Assembly (NCBI GenBank): GCA_022577435.1
Contig: JAKOON010000010.1
Span: forward strand, 19,014,024 to 19,078,023
Reading direction: 5' to 3'
Source of the DNA: Embiotoca jacksoni
Taxonomy: Eukaryota > Chordata > Actinopteri > Embiotocidae
DNA length: 64,000 nucleotides
Below the pieces are notes generated by a model. It was not told the origin of the DNA. It worked only from the letters and a program-made list of their open reading frames with translations, and searched no databases. Of this stretch, positions 38,036 to 52,100 are shown in pieces (positions within the stretch are counted from its first letter, which is position 1; each line of letters starts with the position of its first letter). Position numbers and translations under genes: made by a program.

Positions 38036-39935
38036 GACTAATAGCTCGCCCTACTCTTTGAGATCGTATCATCAGTCCGACGGCTTCAGATGACTTCGGG
38101 GACCAGTCTCACTTAAAGATTTTTACCATCTTTCTAGAAAGTGCTTTCGCTGTCGCTCCCATTTTGCAAGGCACACGCACTGAAATGTACTGTGTGAATG
38201 GTTATCTAAGTGATGTTCCCTCTGCTTAAATGACACACTTGACTTGACGTAAAGGCCATGTCTGTTGAGACCAATGTGGGGAGAGAAAAGTTCATCGACT
38301 ATAGCCATATCCCCTCTTTTCTCAATATTTCTCTTGCTCTCTTGCCATCTTTCCCATCCGTTGGTCTGGCCTCTTATTTGTGTAGTTATTTTTTCCCACT
38401 GCCAAGCCTCAAAGTTGTTTTGGTCATTTCCTATCTGTATTCACGTCCTTAAACTAATCTGGCAGATAGGGAAGTGATTGCCAGCATGAGGAAAAAGGTT
38501 GCCGCGTTAATTAAGTACTGATTGAAGGCCTTTGTGTGTTTTAATGGTTTTTCCTTCTCGGATCAGGAAGGAGTTTTAATAAATATTAAATAAACTTTCT
38601 AGTGACAGGTGTAATTTTATGGCTTAGAGGAAGATTTGAGGCTGCGTACAGCTTACTTATAGCTTTCGTTCCACTTAGCAAAACTACTCCCTTAAAAAAA
38701 TAAGACACTTGACATTGCAACTGCAACTTTATAATCAAAGTTGTGCAGGGGTTATTTAAGTGTAAAGCAGCCTATGAAACACATACAATTTGAATCTTTC
38801 GGGCTAGTGATTTCTTTCATTTTCTTTAAGACATGCTTCTATTAGTGGATCATTACAAGGGATGATTATAGTCTAACTACAGTGGTACAGCACATAAAAC
38901 AAAGACAGCTGTTTGTGGCTTTGAATGGCTGTGGCTATAAAATCAAAAGCAGCCAATAAAGATTTTCTTTAATAGTTCAGTCTTTTTCAGTAATTTCTTG
39001 TGCAAAACCGCAGTGCTACATTTAGAGCAGCAGCTGAGTCGTGCCGTGCCAGTTGTACATGGTTGCACTTAGATCTGGTGTCATTATACTCATGTTTAAT
39101 ATTTTTTGATGTCAGAACATACTTTACAACTTTGTTTGACTTTATTAGAAGCCAGTTTCAAACGCGAGCTGCCCCCGAGATCTTAAAGTGGCCTCTGCAC
39201 CGACAATACTCTTCAGACCTTCCCCTCGCTCGTGTAATACGTTTTGACAACTCAGTCTTAAAAATAGAGAGGTTTTTTGTTGCCTGCAAATATGTACAGG
39301 AGTGCGAAATATGGTGCTGAAAATCATCACACTTGTATCTGTCTCATCTACGCTCCTTTTATTCGCACAAAACTAATGTTCAGAGTATCTGTAGCTTCGC
39401 TTTGTTTGTTATCATGACACACATGAAGAGTGACACCTGCGAGCAGAAAATGAGTTCTGTTGTGAGATTTGTTGTTGAACTTTGTAAGATTTGAAGTGCA
39501 TAGTTTTTATATAATTTTAGCAAGAAACCTGAATATATGAAATGTATTTGGAATCTTTTTCGCAGTTGCTGTCAGCACTTTACTGAATTCTCATGGAAAT
39601 ACGATAACCATGCATGTTTAAAGGTATTTTTCCTGGAATTACATTTTAGTTTATAATCCCATAACACTGCATGACAACCTGAATATTTCGGGGAGCCTGC
39701 CAACTTTGTCCAAGCTAAATTCTTGGCCTTAAACAATAAAATCCCCATGGATCCAATAATGTCCGCTTGTGCATCGCTCTGAGCACAGCTGCAGCATCTT
39801 AAATATCATAAAGAGGAACTTGCAGCAGTGAGCAGCAACACTTGGCCGGTGGCCCCTCCTTCCCTCAGGAGCCATTTCTCCCCCTCTATGCAGGTATTAT
39901 TTTTTCTTCTCTGTCTCATGACCTCCCCTTTCCTT

Positions 39936-39984
39936 CCCCCCCCCCCCCCCCCCCCCCCCCACACACACACACATACACACACAC
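39936..39984. repeat. Poly-C run joined to (CA)n
   Basis: 25 consecutive C (39936-39960) followed directly by (AC)n with one AT variant. Confidence 0.9.
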
Positions 39985-40719
39985 GTGCTCCATTACTGTA
40001 TAAAATTGTGTTTTATTGATTTACTAAGTGAAGGAGCCAGAGACAAGAGTGAGCATATCTAGTCTAATTCCTGCTGTTTGGGCCATGTACGTTGGACTGC
40101 TCCTTAATCTCCACAGCTGTCAAAGTCACTTCACACAGAAGACCAAAGACATTCCATGATGGCTATACAATACACAATGCTCCAATTTTTCTTTCGTCTT
40201 GTCCTCCCCCTTCCCAGTCATTTCAATGAAGCTCTTTTAGAAGGGGATTAGACATAGCCATCTCATCTGTTGAGCTGTCATCCACTCTGCTTTCTTCTCT
40301 CCACTCTTTCCTCCAGAAGAGGAGGATGATGAGGTGTGTGAATGCTACAGGTCAAACAAACGAGCATAATTTTCATTTTCTTACATGATTATCCATTTAT
40401 CCACTTAAAAGTTTGACACAAGCAGTCAGACATTTTCTCCATTCTGACAACCCCCTCTGCCTAAAAGTCAAATGTATTTGTCCAGTGAACACCTCGATTT
40501 TTGATTGTTTTTTAATTATAATTGTAGAATCCATATATTTAGACTTTAATTCAATATTCTTAAGTTTACCATTTAGTTCATACATTTTATTATGAAATTT
40601 GTGATGGCATTGGTGCACATGTAGAGGAAAAAAAAAAGAGTGTCTATAGATGGAAGGATAAAAATGGCTCAACAACCTCTGCAGGTGGTCTTATAATTAG
40701 CTTATTAAACATATACGTC

Positions 40720-40722
<3 letters not shown>

Positions 40723-40769
<47 letters not shown>
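40723..40769. repeat. (AC)n microsatellite
   Basis: About 23 uninterrupted units. Confidence 0.95.
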
Positions 40770-40771
<2 letters not shown>

Positions 40772-42242
40772 CCTGGAAACTGGAGATCAAGAGCAGATTG
40801 TCAGCCATGGTGCAAATGGATCAATGGCACTGTCACTGGACCTTGGATTATGGACTGGACTTAAGTGCCTTTGAATGATGTCTGTGGGACTGCAAATTGT
40901 GTGTACGTGTGCCATGATGGCAGCCCAGCCCCACTGCGCACATGAGAGCACAGCATTACTGATGGGTCAGGTGTACTCAATGTGCTGGTTCAGTCTCTCA
41001 CTTTAAAGTGCTCACCCTGGCCAGCTGAGCCACTCCTTTCTGCTCATTCACAGCTGATGCTCCAACCACACCCACCTCGCAGTGACTGCACATTTGGAGA
41101 ACATATAAAATAGCTGCTTATACTCAGCCTTCAAATTGTTCATCATCTGCTTTACAGATAAACAAAATGTAAATTTTGTTCATTGTACAATATGAATTTT
41201 GAAAATATTCATCACAAAATTGTTTTTTATCTTTCCCTGAGCCCTGCTGATATAAGGATTTTCTCATGGTAATGCAAACCTGCACATTCTCATTGACCTT
41301 GCAGCATCTTGCCTAATAAAAGCAATATTGAGGTGACAGGTTTTCATCAAGGGGTGTTACAGTGTGAAGACAGGTTGGGACTTTGACTGGAAATAACAGA
41401 GCTGAATTCACCCAGGAGGAAAGGCCACCGAACAGCTGATGTCAGGTCTTTCCAATTCGAGGAGAGAAATCTATTAAACACGCAATAATGAGCTAACAGC
41501 TATTCAGGATTTTGTCACGAGACGTTTTAATAAAAAGCCGGGTCGCATACATTACCTTAAAGCTAAAGAGTTTAGAGGTCAGTGTTTTTAGTTTTTTTCT
41601 TACCATTTGAAATCCAACAGAAGACAAAAAGTGTGAGGAATGGATCAAATTCCCAGTAACATTCAAAAGTTCAGATAACAAAATCCACAGAGGTTGGCCT
41701 GAAATAAAATACCTCTTTTTTTTTTCTCCTTGTGAAATGAAGGATCCAAAGGTTTTGTAGCAAACGTGTTACTTCTGTTATCGCAAACTTGATATGTGCC
41801 GTCTAGGTTACTAAGGGGAATGGGGCTTGGTTCCTATTACATATTTTTACAAATGTTGTTGTGTGTTATCCTGTGTATACTTTATGAATAATTGATGCCC
41901 TGCAAATAGTATGATTTTCATTTTATATACTGTAAACACAACTTCCTGTTTTGTTTTTTTTATCAGCCTGTATAATGAGAGATGACAGTCTTGGCTGTCT
42001 GGCAAGTATGCATTTTTGGCCTCATACTGTGTGCACAATTATTAGGCAAGTGAGTATTTTGACCATATCATAATTTTTATGCATATTTTCCACCTCCAAG
42101 CTGTATAAACTTGAATGCATATTGCATTTAAGCATGTCAGGTGATGTGTATTTGTGTAATGAGGGAGGGTGTGGCCTAAGGAGATCAACACCCTGTATCA
42201 AGGTGTGCATAATTATTAGACAGCTTCTTTTCCTCAGGCAAA

Positions 42243-43292
42243 ATGGGCCAAAAAAGAGATTTAACTGACTCTGAAAAGTCAAACATTTTAAAAAGTCTCT
42301 GAGGGATGCAGCACTCTTGAAATTGCTAAGATATTGGGGTGTGATCACAGAACCATCAAACGTTTTGTTGCAAATAGTCAACAGGGTCGCAAGACACGTG
42401 TTGAGAAAAAAAGATGCAAATTAACTGCCAAAGATTTGAGAAGAATCAAACGTGAAGCTACCAGGAACCCATTATCCTCCAGTGCTGTCATATTCCAGAA
42501 CTGCAACCAGGTGTTCAGTGCTCAGAGACATGGCCGAGGTAAGGAAGGCTGAAACCCGACCACCACTGAACAAGACGCATAAGTTGAAACGTCAAGACTG
42601 GGCCAAGAAATATCTGAAGACAGATTTTTCAAAGGTTTTATGGACTGATGAGATGAGAGTGACTGTTGACTGACCAGATGGATGGGCCCGTGGCCGGACG
42701 GGCCCATGGCTGGATCAGTAACAGAACTCCACTTCGACTCAGACGCCAGCCAGGTGGAGGTGGGGTACTGGTATGGGCTGGTATTATTAAAGATGAGCTA
42801 GTTGGACCTTTTCGGGTTGAAGATGGACTCAAAATCAACTCCCAAACCTACTGCTAGTTTTTAGAAGACACTTTCTTCAAGCAGTGGTCCAGGAAAAAGT
42901 CTGCTTCTTTCAAGAAGACCATGATTTTTATGCAGGACAATGCTCCATCGCATGCATCGAAGTACTCCACTGCATGGCTAGCCAGTAAAGGCCTTAAAGA
43001 TGAAAGAATAATGACATGGCCCCCTTCCTCACCTGACCTAAACCCTGTTGAGAACTTGTGGGCCCTTCTTAAACGGGAGATTTACAGTGAAGTAAAACAA
43101 TCCACCTCTCTGAACAGTGTCTGGGAGGCTGTGGTTGCTGCTGCACAAAAAGTTGATCGTCAACAGATCAAGAAACTGACAGAATCTGTTATTGAAAGAA
43201 AGGTGGCTATATTGGTCACAGATTTTTGTTGTTGTTGTTGTTTATTTGTAAATGTTGAGGTGTTTGTTTATTATTCTCGCTTTAACAGATGA
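42243..43292 (+). pseudogene. Tc1/mariner transposase, DD37E, broken by frameshifts and a stop
   Basis: It starts MGQKRDLTDSEKS at 42243. A frame change at about 42300 leads into the helix-turn-helix part (STLEIAKILGCDHRTIKRF). A second frame change (about 42480-42560) leads into WAKKYLKTDFSKVLWTDEM, whose Asp (42647) is the first catalytic residue. A third change near 42670 enters PLRLRRQPGGGGVLVWAGII, followed by an in-frame TAG at 42855. Then come IFMQDNAPSHASKYS (second Asp, 42936) and WPPSSPDLNPVENLW (Glu, 43050). There are 37 residues between the last two, so the signature is DD37E rather than the usual DD34E/DD34D. The terminal stop is at 43290. All catalytic residues are still readable, but no single frame encodes the protein. 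Confidence 0.9.
43227..43242. repeat. (TTG)n short array inside the transposon
   Basis: About five TTG units near the end of the DD37E transposase remnant. It gives a Cys run in the transposase frame, probably a later expansion. Confidence 0.8.
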
Positions 43293-43544
43293 AAATATAC
43301 AAGTGAGATGGGAAAATTTTCATTTTTCATTTAGTTGCATAATAATTGTGCAGACTAATAGTTGCCCAATAATTGTGCACACAGATATTCTCCTAAGAAA
43401 GCCAAAACCTCACTTTTACTTTCTTAAATATTCAGGTTTGAGGTTTAGTAACATTTTGGATTGACCGAGAGCACTCTAGTTGTTCAATAATAAAATTAAT
43501 CCTGAAAAATACAATTTGCCTAATAATTGTGCACACAGTGTATA

Positions 43545-46484
43545 TGTGGATTATTTTCTAATCTCTTGTCATATTTTGTAGGGAACATGGCAGCCTTTCT
43601 TTGACAAGTTGAGATTTTCAGTGATGCTGCGTTACTCGGCCAAAGATATTCAACTGAGTCCCTATTGAAAGGGACAAAAGTGCTATGTGGGGTACCCATA
43701 ATATTGGCTAAAATGCACTCTGGTAGATTGAAAGGTTCACTTTGTCACCATTAAAGGAAGAATCATTCAAAACAAAAGCAGTCCTGCTTCCTCAGCATGT
43801 CATAAGCCATAAGTGGAAGCCTCAGTAAAAGTGCTATGTCTGGGTCTTGGTAGTTCATTAAGACTGTCTGGGTGGAGATGGATCTCCCTTATGAGCCACC
43901 ACTTCATTAATCCCCCCACACCACACCTAGCCAAAGGACAGCAGCCAGTCCACTCAACACAGCCACTGCACAAGAGAGCTGGTCCAAGTGGGAGCAGGTG
44001 GGCAGGGAGGACATATAGCTTTTTTATTTTTTTTATTTTCTGGACTTCAAACAGCCCCATCGCAGCCTGTTTTACATTGTCTGAATCAAATTTGCATAGA
44101 CCTGGGATTAATGTAATTCAATTCAGTTTGCATTCATTTCACTATGAAGGTACATGACTTCTCCACTACAAAGCAGGCTTGTAAATCTCATCAGTGTGGA
44201 TGGTTAGGATCCTAAAGGGAAAGAAATCACACAGCTGTGTAATAACGGGCGAGATTTGGCAGCGACCTCACAATTTATCTCAATTTCAAAGTCTTGAAAA
44301 CCTTTAAGAACAAAATTATTTATAGTTTGTGACATGTACAGCAAAACTGAAATGAAACAAAGGACTCGGGATAGATTTTATAGTCCTCTAAGCTCCAGGA
44401 AAAAAGATTTACTATGCTTGATGGTGTCATTCTGTCTCTGATATCTCTGATAAATGTGAGCCTGTATGCACCTTACTGCAGAGATATGCAGAAGTCTAGT
44501 TACGTTAAGAGTGATGGGACGAGACAAGGAAAAATGAACAACATTATATAACAGTCATTATGAAAAGGTCAGGGCTATGTCAGTGTTTTTAAACTTGATG
44601 TGACTGGAGATTGGGTGCTGAACCTTCTTGATTTTTGCATGAATCAAGTTTTTTTAAGGTTCAGCAGTCCTGAGAACGAGCCTCACGCTGTAGGCTTTAA
44701 TGCTGTATAATGCTGCATCAATCAAGTCCGAAATGAAATGGCCCAATTACATTTGGGGCAAACAGGAATGTTAACTTGATAGTCTTAACGCTAACACCCT
44801 TAATAATGAATCAGCCTGATTCCCTGTGGCCTCCATTTACCATAAAAACAGTCATTGGAGCCTCATTGGCCGTATTTACTAACACGCAGCTGTCCACACT
44901 GCTCTGCTTTTTTTTTTTTTTTTTTTATCCTTTCGCAGCAATAGAAATGAGATGTAAACAATACGTGTTTGTGACAGCCCAGATGTGTCATAGGTTTCTA
45001 CTGACGCTCTTTTTTTTTTTTTTCTTACCAAGTGTGAACACTGGGACTGTTGGAAGGTGCTATAATGTGAGGCTGATGAGAAAGGAACATTAAAATTACT
45101 TTTAATAGAACATATATGACTTGGTTTCCTTTATCAGGACTGGAGTAGAACTGTAACATATTCTATGTCTTCCCAGGAAAGCCAGTTGATTACAGTAGTC
45201 AGTCCAGATTACATTTGACTGTTCAGGCTGCTCCGCTGGTCCATTTCCAGGGACAATGTGAGGAAATTATGCTCCAATGTGCCTCATTGCACTTTTTCCC
45301 AGTTCACCAATCAGACAGTAATAACACTCAATGGGGAACATCTGATCTATTCTGTATACATCTACACCAAATGGGCATAAAGTTACTTGGGTAACCTGTA
45401 TTCATACAATACAGAGCACCGGCTTCACACTGTATCCTGAAAAGCTTTTCAGTGACCCAAAACAGGGAGATTTTAGGTTCCATGGTAGCTCGTTCACTCA
45501 TCTCACGCCACAGCATGCATGCTGTCTGTCAGAATTCAGTTTGTGGCCAGCACCATGTGGTAGATCGTGTATGCTCAGAGGAGAGACAGATTGTGGTTTG
45601 CATGTGTCCCGGAGAGTTCATGTGTTTCAGAATTATAAAGGTTTATGAGTGAATATCCTGCTCTTAGAGGTTAATCCTTCAGAGGATTAGACTGTGGCCA
45701 TCAGTGTTTGGAGGTTTGTATCACCAGAAGGATTTTTTTTTTTTTGTAGTTGGATAATAACGGATAATAACTGTTAGGAGTATTGTTTTACTATGACATG
45801 CAAACTCCTTTTATGTAATGTCTATATCTATAGTTTTTTTTTGTTGTTTTTTTTGTACAGCAGTTTTTGATTTCATTACATTTTTGATCAAGTTACCTTT
45901 CTTTTTTTAAAATTGGTGTCAGTTTCTTACCATCTGTATTAAATTATATGTAAGATTTTCAAAATAATGATAACATACAGGAGAACAGTGGGGTACATTT
46001 GACAATTATAATTCTGCAATCACGGTTTAGCATTCAAAAGTTTTGAAAGTGGCACCGATACCTTACAAAAAAAAAGAAAACTGCTTTACACATTACAGTA
46101 CAAACCTTTAGTTTTCATGCAGTTTAGAGGGGGAGAGTGTAACCCATGTGGTTTTCTATCCCTAAAATGAGCATTCCCCTTCAGGATTCACATGCAGGTT
46201 ATCTATTATTGCTATCGCGAGACACTGTAATTCACCAATTTTCCCAAAAGGGCTAACATGCTATCTGTAGACACCAGACAGTCAGCTATGCACAGAGAAG
46301 CCTTCGACTACTGCAGTGCGCGCAACTCAGACAGACATGTGGCCGAATACGGGCTCTTAAGAGTGTGAAATAAATTGTACTAATGTAAAATTGATCTAAG
46401 TTAGGATGCCTCAGTGAGGCCTAAGTTGAAGCAGAGTGATTTTATAATGTGGTCGGGCTACTGAATTAGATGCTACATATGCTA
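43545..46484. other. Intronic DNA, no gene seen
   Basis: Several T runs (44911-44927, 45011-45023, 45733-45745). Confidence 0.55.
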
Positions 46485-46600
46485 AAAGCCTCAGTATTGA
46501 AATTTGGTACCCAGCGACGATACATTTGTCGAGAGTACCACAGTAATTCGGCTGATGCCATAAAAGTACCAATGCCTGGTACCTAGGCCTGTCATAACAG
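46485..46600 (-). repeat. Terminal fragment of the same dispersed repeat, inverted
   Basis: Read on the minus strand, the stretch around 46525-46575 gives 'tttatggcatcagccgaatt' and 'gtggtactctcgaca', comparable with the 5' end of copies A and B ('taatggcaccgaccaaactgc', 'ggtactatcaa'). Only this end is present. Confidence 0.4.
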
Positions 46601-48395
46601 AAACAAAGAGTTTGCTCTGTCATGTAATCATACCATAAACAAGAAAGCAGCAGAAAGCAAATGCTAATTTTACTGGAATCTAGTGGACTAAATAAAACAT
46701 AAAGAATCGAGCAGGAAAGCATTCAGTAAATCTCATGTCAATTTTCTCTTGATTTTTATCACCTGATGTGAGTATTTCCATCTGGACTACTGTGCATTAC
46801 CTTTTTGGTGACAGTACAGTACAATCAGGAAAAATAATTCAAAATGTGAAAGAAGGCTCCTTTATTACAGTGCAGGTCCATGGTATGTGGACTCTTATAC
46901 CAAGTTGGCGTCTGTTCACCCCTTTTTATTGTAAGTATTGAAGTAAATAACGATATGAAAAATATTTACTGTATAATTTGGGACTGTACTGTAAAGGTAA
47001 TACATTTAACAAGTTCAAAAAGAATCTTCTAAAAGCCATCAGTCTACAGCGGTTTAGCTAAGTCTGTAGTCTCCGTCCGAGGTAATGACACATGTCATCG
47101 ACTCCTCCGCATTTCCAACATCCCCCTGTGAGGGATCAGTCTTTTGTTTTTGTTTTGAAATGCTTCAGTGTGGAACAAAGGGCACAAATAAGCAACACTT
47201 GGATTTATTTCCCCATAAATGAATGTATTACTGAATCCTCTGCAGGAATTTCCTTACATTCTGGGCACACAGACCCAGTTTTGAGGAAATTATACCTCTG
47301 GTTAGATCCAAATTGTTGCTGTTGTTGCTGTGCTCGCTTCAGGTAGCACTCAGCCGGGGAGGCAAAGTGTGTTGAGATGTAAACATGCAATTGTCTATAG
47401 ACCTCCAACAAACATGATAGTTGTTTCTCTGCTAATTGCATCTTTGTAGAGTCTATTGAATAAGTACTCAGTTTGGATTCCATTGCAATGAAGTTTATTT
47501 CATTCAGCACTCTGTCTCTGAAGAACAATGGTTGAGGGGTGAGAATCGGCTCCACTTGTCTTTAATATTGCCATTCAAATTTTACTTCAAAACTCCTTCC
47601 TCACAGATTTATCTAAATTAATCGGCAAAAGAAATCTTAGGCCGCAGTTGGCTTCAATTAACCTCAGTTTAGCTTGGCTTTAAGATGATTGGCTTTTATA
47701 CTGAAACCTATCCCACTCAAAGAAAGGCCTGGCCTGGAACCAATACTGTCTGAATCCTCTAACCTGCACAGGAGAAATATTTAAATGAGCCTGTTAAAAG
47801 ACGCTGTTGAGAAAGGTATAGAAATAGTGTTTGTAGAAAACAAATACAAGGAGGGGGCTCCTTGTGCAGAAAAGAAAGGGGATGTTCAAGAACTTAACAC
47901 AAGGAACACAAATGGGCAGCTCTGCTTTCAGTCAGGAGGAGATTCAATCAACCAGAAGACAAACAGAGAAGGTGGGAGTCACATCCTCTCATCTGCACTA
48001 CAGCGCCTGTGCATGCTAACACTGACAAGCAATCTTTTGCTGTCCTCTGTTATCATTCCCAACATAACAGGTCGGAAGAACAACTCGGCCCAGCTGATAA
48101 CATGCAGGGAAAATTAAGATGCCACTGTAGGCACTTCTCTCCTGCATCCCGGTGGCTGCTTAGCAGGACGTACCAGCCCTGACATGTAATCAGGCAGTGT
48201 GTACACACCAGTGGGCCACTCGGCTATCGAAAGCTAGAGTCTCAACACGGCAAGACCAGAGAACGCGTTCATGCCTCCAGATGAGATGCCACACTTTGTA
48301 CGCGTCACCTTTTCCACCTTCAACCTGCATGCGTAAACACTCAGCAAAGATTGCATACTCATGTTTCGACAGAACATAAGTGTAGACACTTGCTT

Positions 48396-48420
48396 ACACA
48401 CACACACACACACACACACA
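48396..48420. repeat. (CA)n microsatellite
   Basis: About 12 units. Confidence 0.9.
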
Positions 48421-49162
48421 GATTCATGTGTGCTGTCTGAGTGACTCAAGTTTGAACCTCAGGTGAGAGTAAAGCATCTGACGCTGTCCTTGGCTCATGG
48501 AGGTCACGCTGAAAAGACACCCACAAAAGCTCCTCAGTTAAGCGATGACTTCACTCCTTTCACTGCCATTTGTATCGAGACCAGATTCAGGATTTATCGT
48601 TATCAGAAGACCTTGATACATATCTGCATGTTTTTAATTGATGTGTCTGTTGGTGACAAAAAGGCTTCTTAGTCAGTGAGCCGTTTCAGACACTTGTCAT
48701 TAGTCCATCATTGTGTGATCCGGCTCAACTTTTCACGGCCTCTAGATCAACCCTCCATCTCTCACAGGCTGTAAGTCAGCGAGCAGCATTGAATCACTGT
48801 GCTGAATATGTAAATGGTTGCCATTAAAGCTCTCTTTCTTTAATTAGTCTTTAGATTTCATGACTGAGTGCTTCCAATTATGGATCAATGTCTCATTTCT
48901 GCACACAGACCCCTGGGTGTGTAGAGGCAGTTTTTCAGTTACCAAAATGCTTTATAATTTCTCATTTGCCAAGACAGCCATTCACGTCATCCTCCCTAAC
49001 TGCTGATCAATGAGAAATTCTGCTGCTGTAAGGCTGCTGATATGTGTACTATGTGCAGCCGTGTTATTTTTTCATAAACATGATCAAATATATACGGTTG
49101 GATTTATTGGATAGTCTGTCTGAATTTGGACTGTAGATGTGTATAGAGAGGAAAATATAGGC

Positions 49163-49196
49163 TGTGTGTGTGTGTGTGTGTGTGTGTGCGTGCGTG
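49163..49196. repeat. (TG)n microsatellite with TGCG end
   Basis: About 13 TG units followed by cgtgcgtg. Confidence 0.9.
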
Positions 49197-52100
49197 GAAA
49201 ATTGCTCTGGTAGTAATTTAGCACTGTGCACATGAAGTGGTGCATAAGGGGGGGCTAAACTCTGCTTCATATCTAAATGCGTTCGTGACTGGAACTGGTG
49301 GTATACTGGGAGGAGGTGCTGATATAGCGCTTTGGGGAAGTAAAATGCTTCTCATGTTTTGTGAAAAAATGCCATTTAAGGTCCATGGATTCAGTTCCTG
49401 GAGCCCATGATAGCAGCTTTTATAAATCCATGATATTAACTAATCTCTGTTAATTGCTCAATGCAACACTAATGCTTGCGTGTACTGGGATTTCAAAGGC
49501 ACAAACAGAGAAGGAAAGCTTCCAGATTTCTGAACAAGATTGAATATATTTCTTTCCATCTACGGACTGAAACTTATCCTCCTGAGTTATTATTGTGTCT
49601 GTTAAGTTACAATGTCAGCTTTCAATTCAATATTAATCCGATAAGTAATTGTGTGTTTCTGCCGTAAATGAGCTGTCAAATCCCTGTTATATCGTTCAAA
49701 GTGCACCCAAATTGACCTTTTGTGACTAGCACAACATAGAATCAATCGTTTGCATAATCAGCTATTCATTTGAAGTGAAATGTACGAATTCTTGGACATA
49801 GAATTGATTTTAAACTCCCATTTTGAAGCCAATCTAAATGCCAGGTGTGCATGAAAGGGAATGGACGCCAAAGAAAAAATTATCTTAAATGTGAAAAGTA
49901 TTGCTACTCTGTGGGTGTCGGGTACATTTGTGAAAGTCTCTGAATTAAAATGGATGTCCTATCGACTTTTAAGAGGGTAGGAGATGCGTTGCATCACAAC
50001 CTCTCACCTCTCTGGGCCGCGAGACACTGCATTAAGACTAAAGTACAAGGCAATCATACCCACACAGCTTCTGCATCATTTCCTCACTAACTCTGTAATT
50101 ATCGCAAACAAAGCCGTTCTGTTTACACATTTGATGTTCATGGTTCTAAAACAGCGGGACTGTAACTTGTATATTGAAGTGTATCCCTGTTAATATTTCC
50201 CATAAATGTACAGGTGTCTATTTAGTGTACATGCATGAGTTAACATGACTGCATGTTTTATGTTTGTTGACTAGTCAGTTTTGGATGAGGCTAAAAGGGC
50301 TCTGCTGGAGTTTGTTGAGGTTAAATGCCTCCTATTTAGCTCTTTACAGTATTTTTCCATAAGATGCCGGCACTGATCTCGCTCTGCTGTTACAGAAAAT
50401 TCGACATCTGGCTCTGCTGTCCTTGTTTAACACTGACCTGTTTGCAAAACGCATGCTGTACTATTGAGCTGATCCTTTCCGTGACACCCTTTTTTGTGCC
50501 TTATGAGCTGAAGCTTAACCTTGCACATCCTACAAGCCTGGGAGGAGGGGTGAAGCCTAGGTGGCAATAGAGTACCATTGATCTGATAGTCTGGGCCTCA
50601 CTGGTCAATGACTCTTGTGTGTTCTGAAGGTTCTGTTGCCATGCCAACAGTGTCAGAGCTGAAAGGAGGTTTTGCGGGCCTTTAAGGAGTTTTCTGAGCA
50701 GGACAGGCACTGCCAGTGTCAAAGCACCTGCAGGTGCAAGTGCAGGCCCTGGTGGTCACATGATGTCGCCCACAGATCAACCAGGGGGAGACTGTAGGAG
50801 GGGAATGCATTTATCTGCACAAACATTTCCATCAGTGCCCCAGGGCTCAGTGTCTGCTGCCCCCTAGTGTGTACGGGGATGAGTTATCTGCAGCTTTGCT
50901 GGTTGTTCCCAGTAGGTAATGTCTGTTATCCAGCTTTGAGTTGAGTGCTTTGATGTGGGGAAAATTGAGTGCAACTATCAGGACAAGTAGCAATTTATTA
51001 TATTGCAATTTGCTATTTAGATAGATTTTCTATGAATGAGACAGATATAGAGTGCAACTAACTGAAAACTGATGTCAGATGCAAAAAGGTCTGAGGTCAC
51101 CGGTGATGATAACAACCATCATTAGGGATCCATTACACTATGGAGCCTACTTCAGCTGATGGACTCTAATGACGCTGCTCTGCAGAAAAGCATTTAGTTT
51201 TGATTAGACATCGGTGGAATGGTGCATTTCATTAACTCTGAGATGAGATTTTGTTGTCTGGGAATTTATTTGCCACTGTTTGAGCTAGGCTCACACTGAC
51301 TGTGGCCTGCTTTCCTCAAGGCAATCTGGAGCAATATAAGAAACAAATGCTATGAAGGAATATTCCCCTCCTGACACTTCTCTATCTTTTACATCCACTG
51401 TTTTTCCCTCTTTGTTTCCCCCTGAAACAAACTGACTTTGAACTAGCCTGGAAATGTGGTGTCTATTTTTTTTCCACTGCATACTGATGCACTGTTAAAA
51501 TGTTTGTATAAAATAGTGTCTTAAAGTCTGAGTAGAAGCTGATCAACCTGCTAACTAAACATGCTTTCATCAAACAATGATTTAAGTGATTGAACAAAGC
51601 AATGGCAAACACTTGAAGTGTCCACTTCAAGTCCACATATGGTAGTTATGTATTTGGACAGACAGAATTCTCAATTTTTCCATGTACATTGAATCATGTG
51701 TCTGACAGTTAGCGTGACTTCGAGAGGGAGCGAGTCCAGCTGAGGAGGGGAAGGAAGCTTGTCAGTGAGTGTGTGTAGGAGTTGAATATTTTAGCTGATG
51801 AATGCTGCAGAACACTGTTTAGATAATCGGAAATTTTATCCCCTTATTGGGTTTGATTCACACAAGCCAGAAGCCCTCAGTTTGTATCCATGCTTCATTA
51901 TAATCGTATAATTAATAGTACTCAGCCCTTCTTGTCTGTGTCGATGTTAGAAAGAATAAATGATTAAATTAAAGGGAATCGGATGCTTATTAAAAGTGGA
52001 TTTTAATTTCGGCACTGCAGGTTCTTTGAAATATAACAGTCCAATCTTTTTCATGTGCCCCTTGAGAATGAGATCAATGAAAATTACATTTCCACAAGTA

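Larger units (their letters stand above)
38036..42024. other. Intronic DNA, no gene seen
   Basis: Holds the C/CA and CA arrays at 39.9 and 40.7 kb. Confidence 0.55.
42025..43540 (+). mobile_element. Tc1/mariner superfamily transposon (DD37E-type), near full length, inactive
   Basis: The terminal inverted repeats are near-identical: ctgtgtgcacaattattagg at 42027 on, and its reverse complement ending at about 43538, with TA at 43541-43542 as the likely target duplication. The left flank is ambiguous (ca/ta). A second, weaker copy of the motif lies inside the left end (gtgtgcataattattagaca, about 42204-42223) and another inside the right end (aataattgtgcacacag, 43368-43384), so the ends are double. 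About 1.5 kb, with a broken transposase in the middle. Confidence 0.9.
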
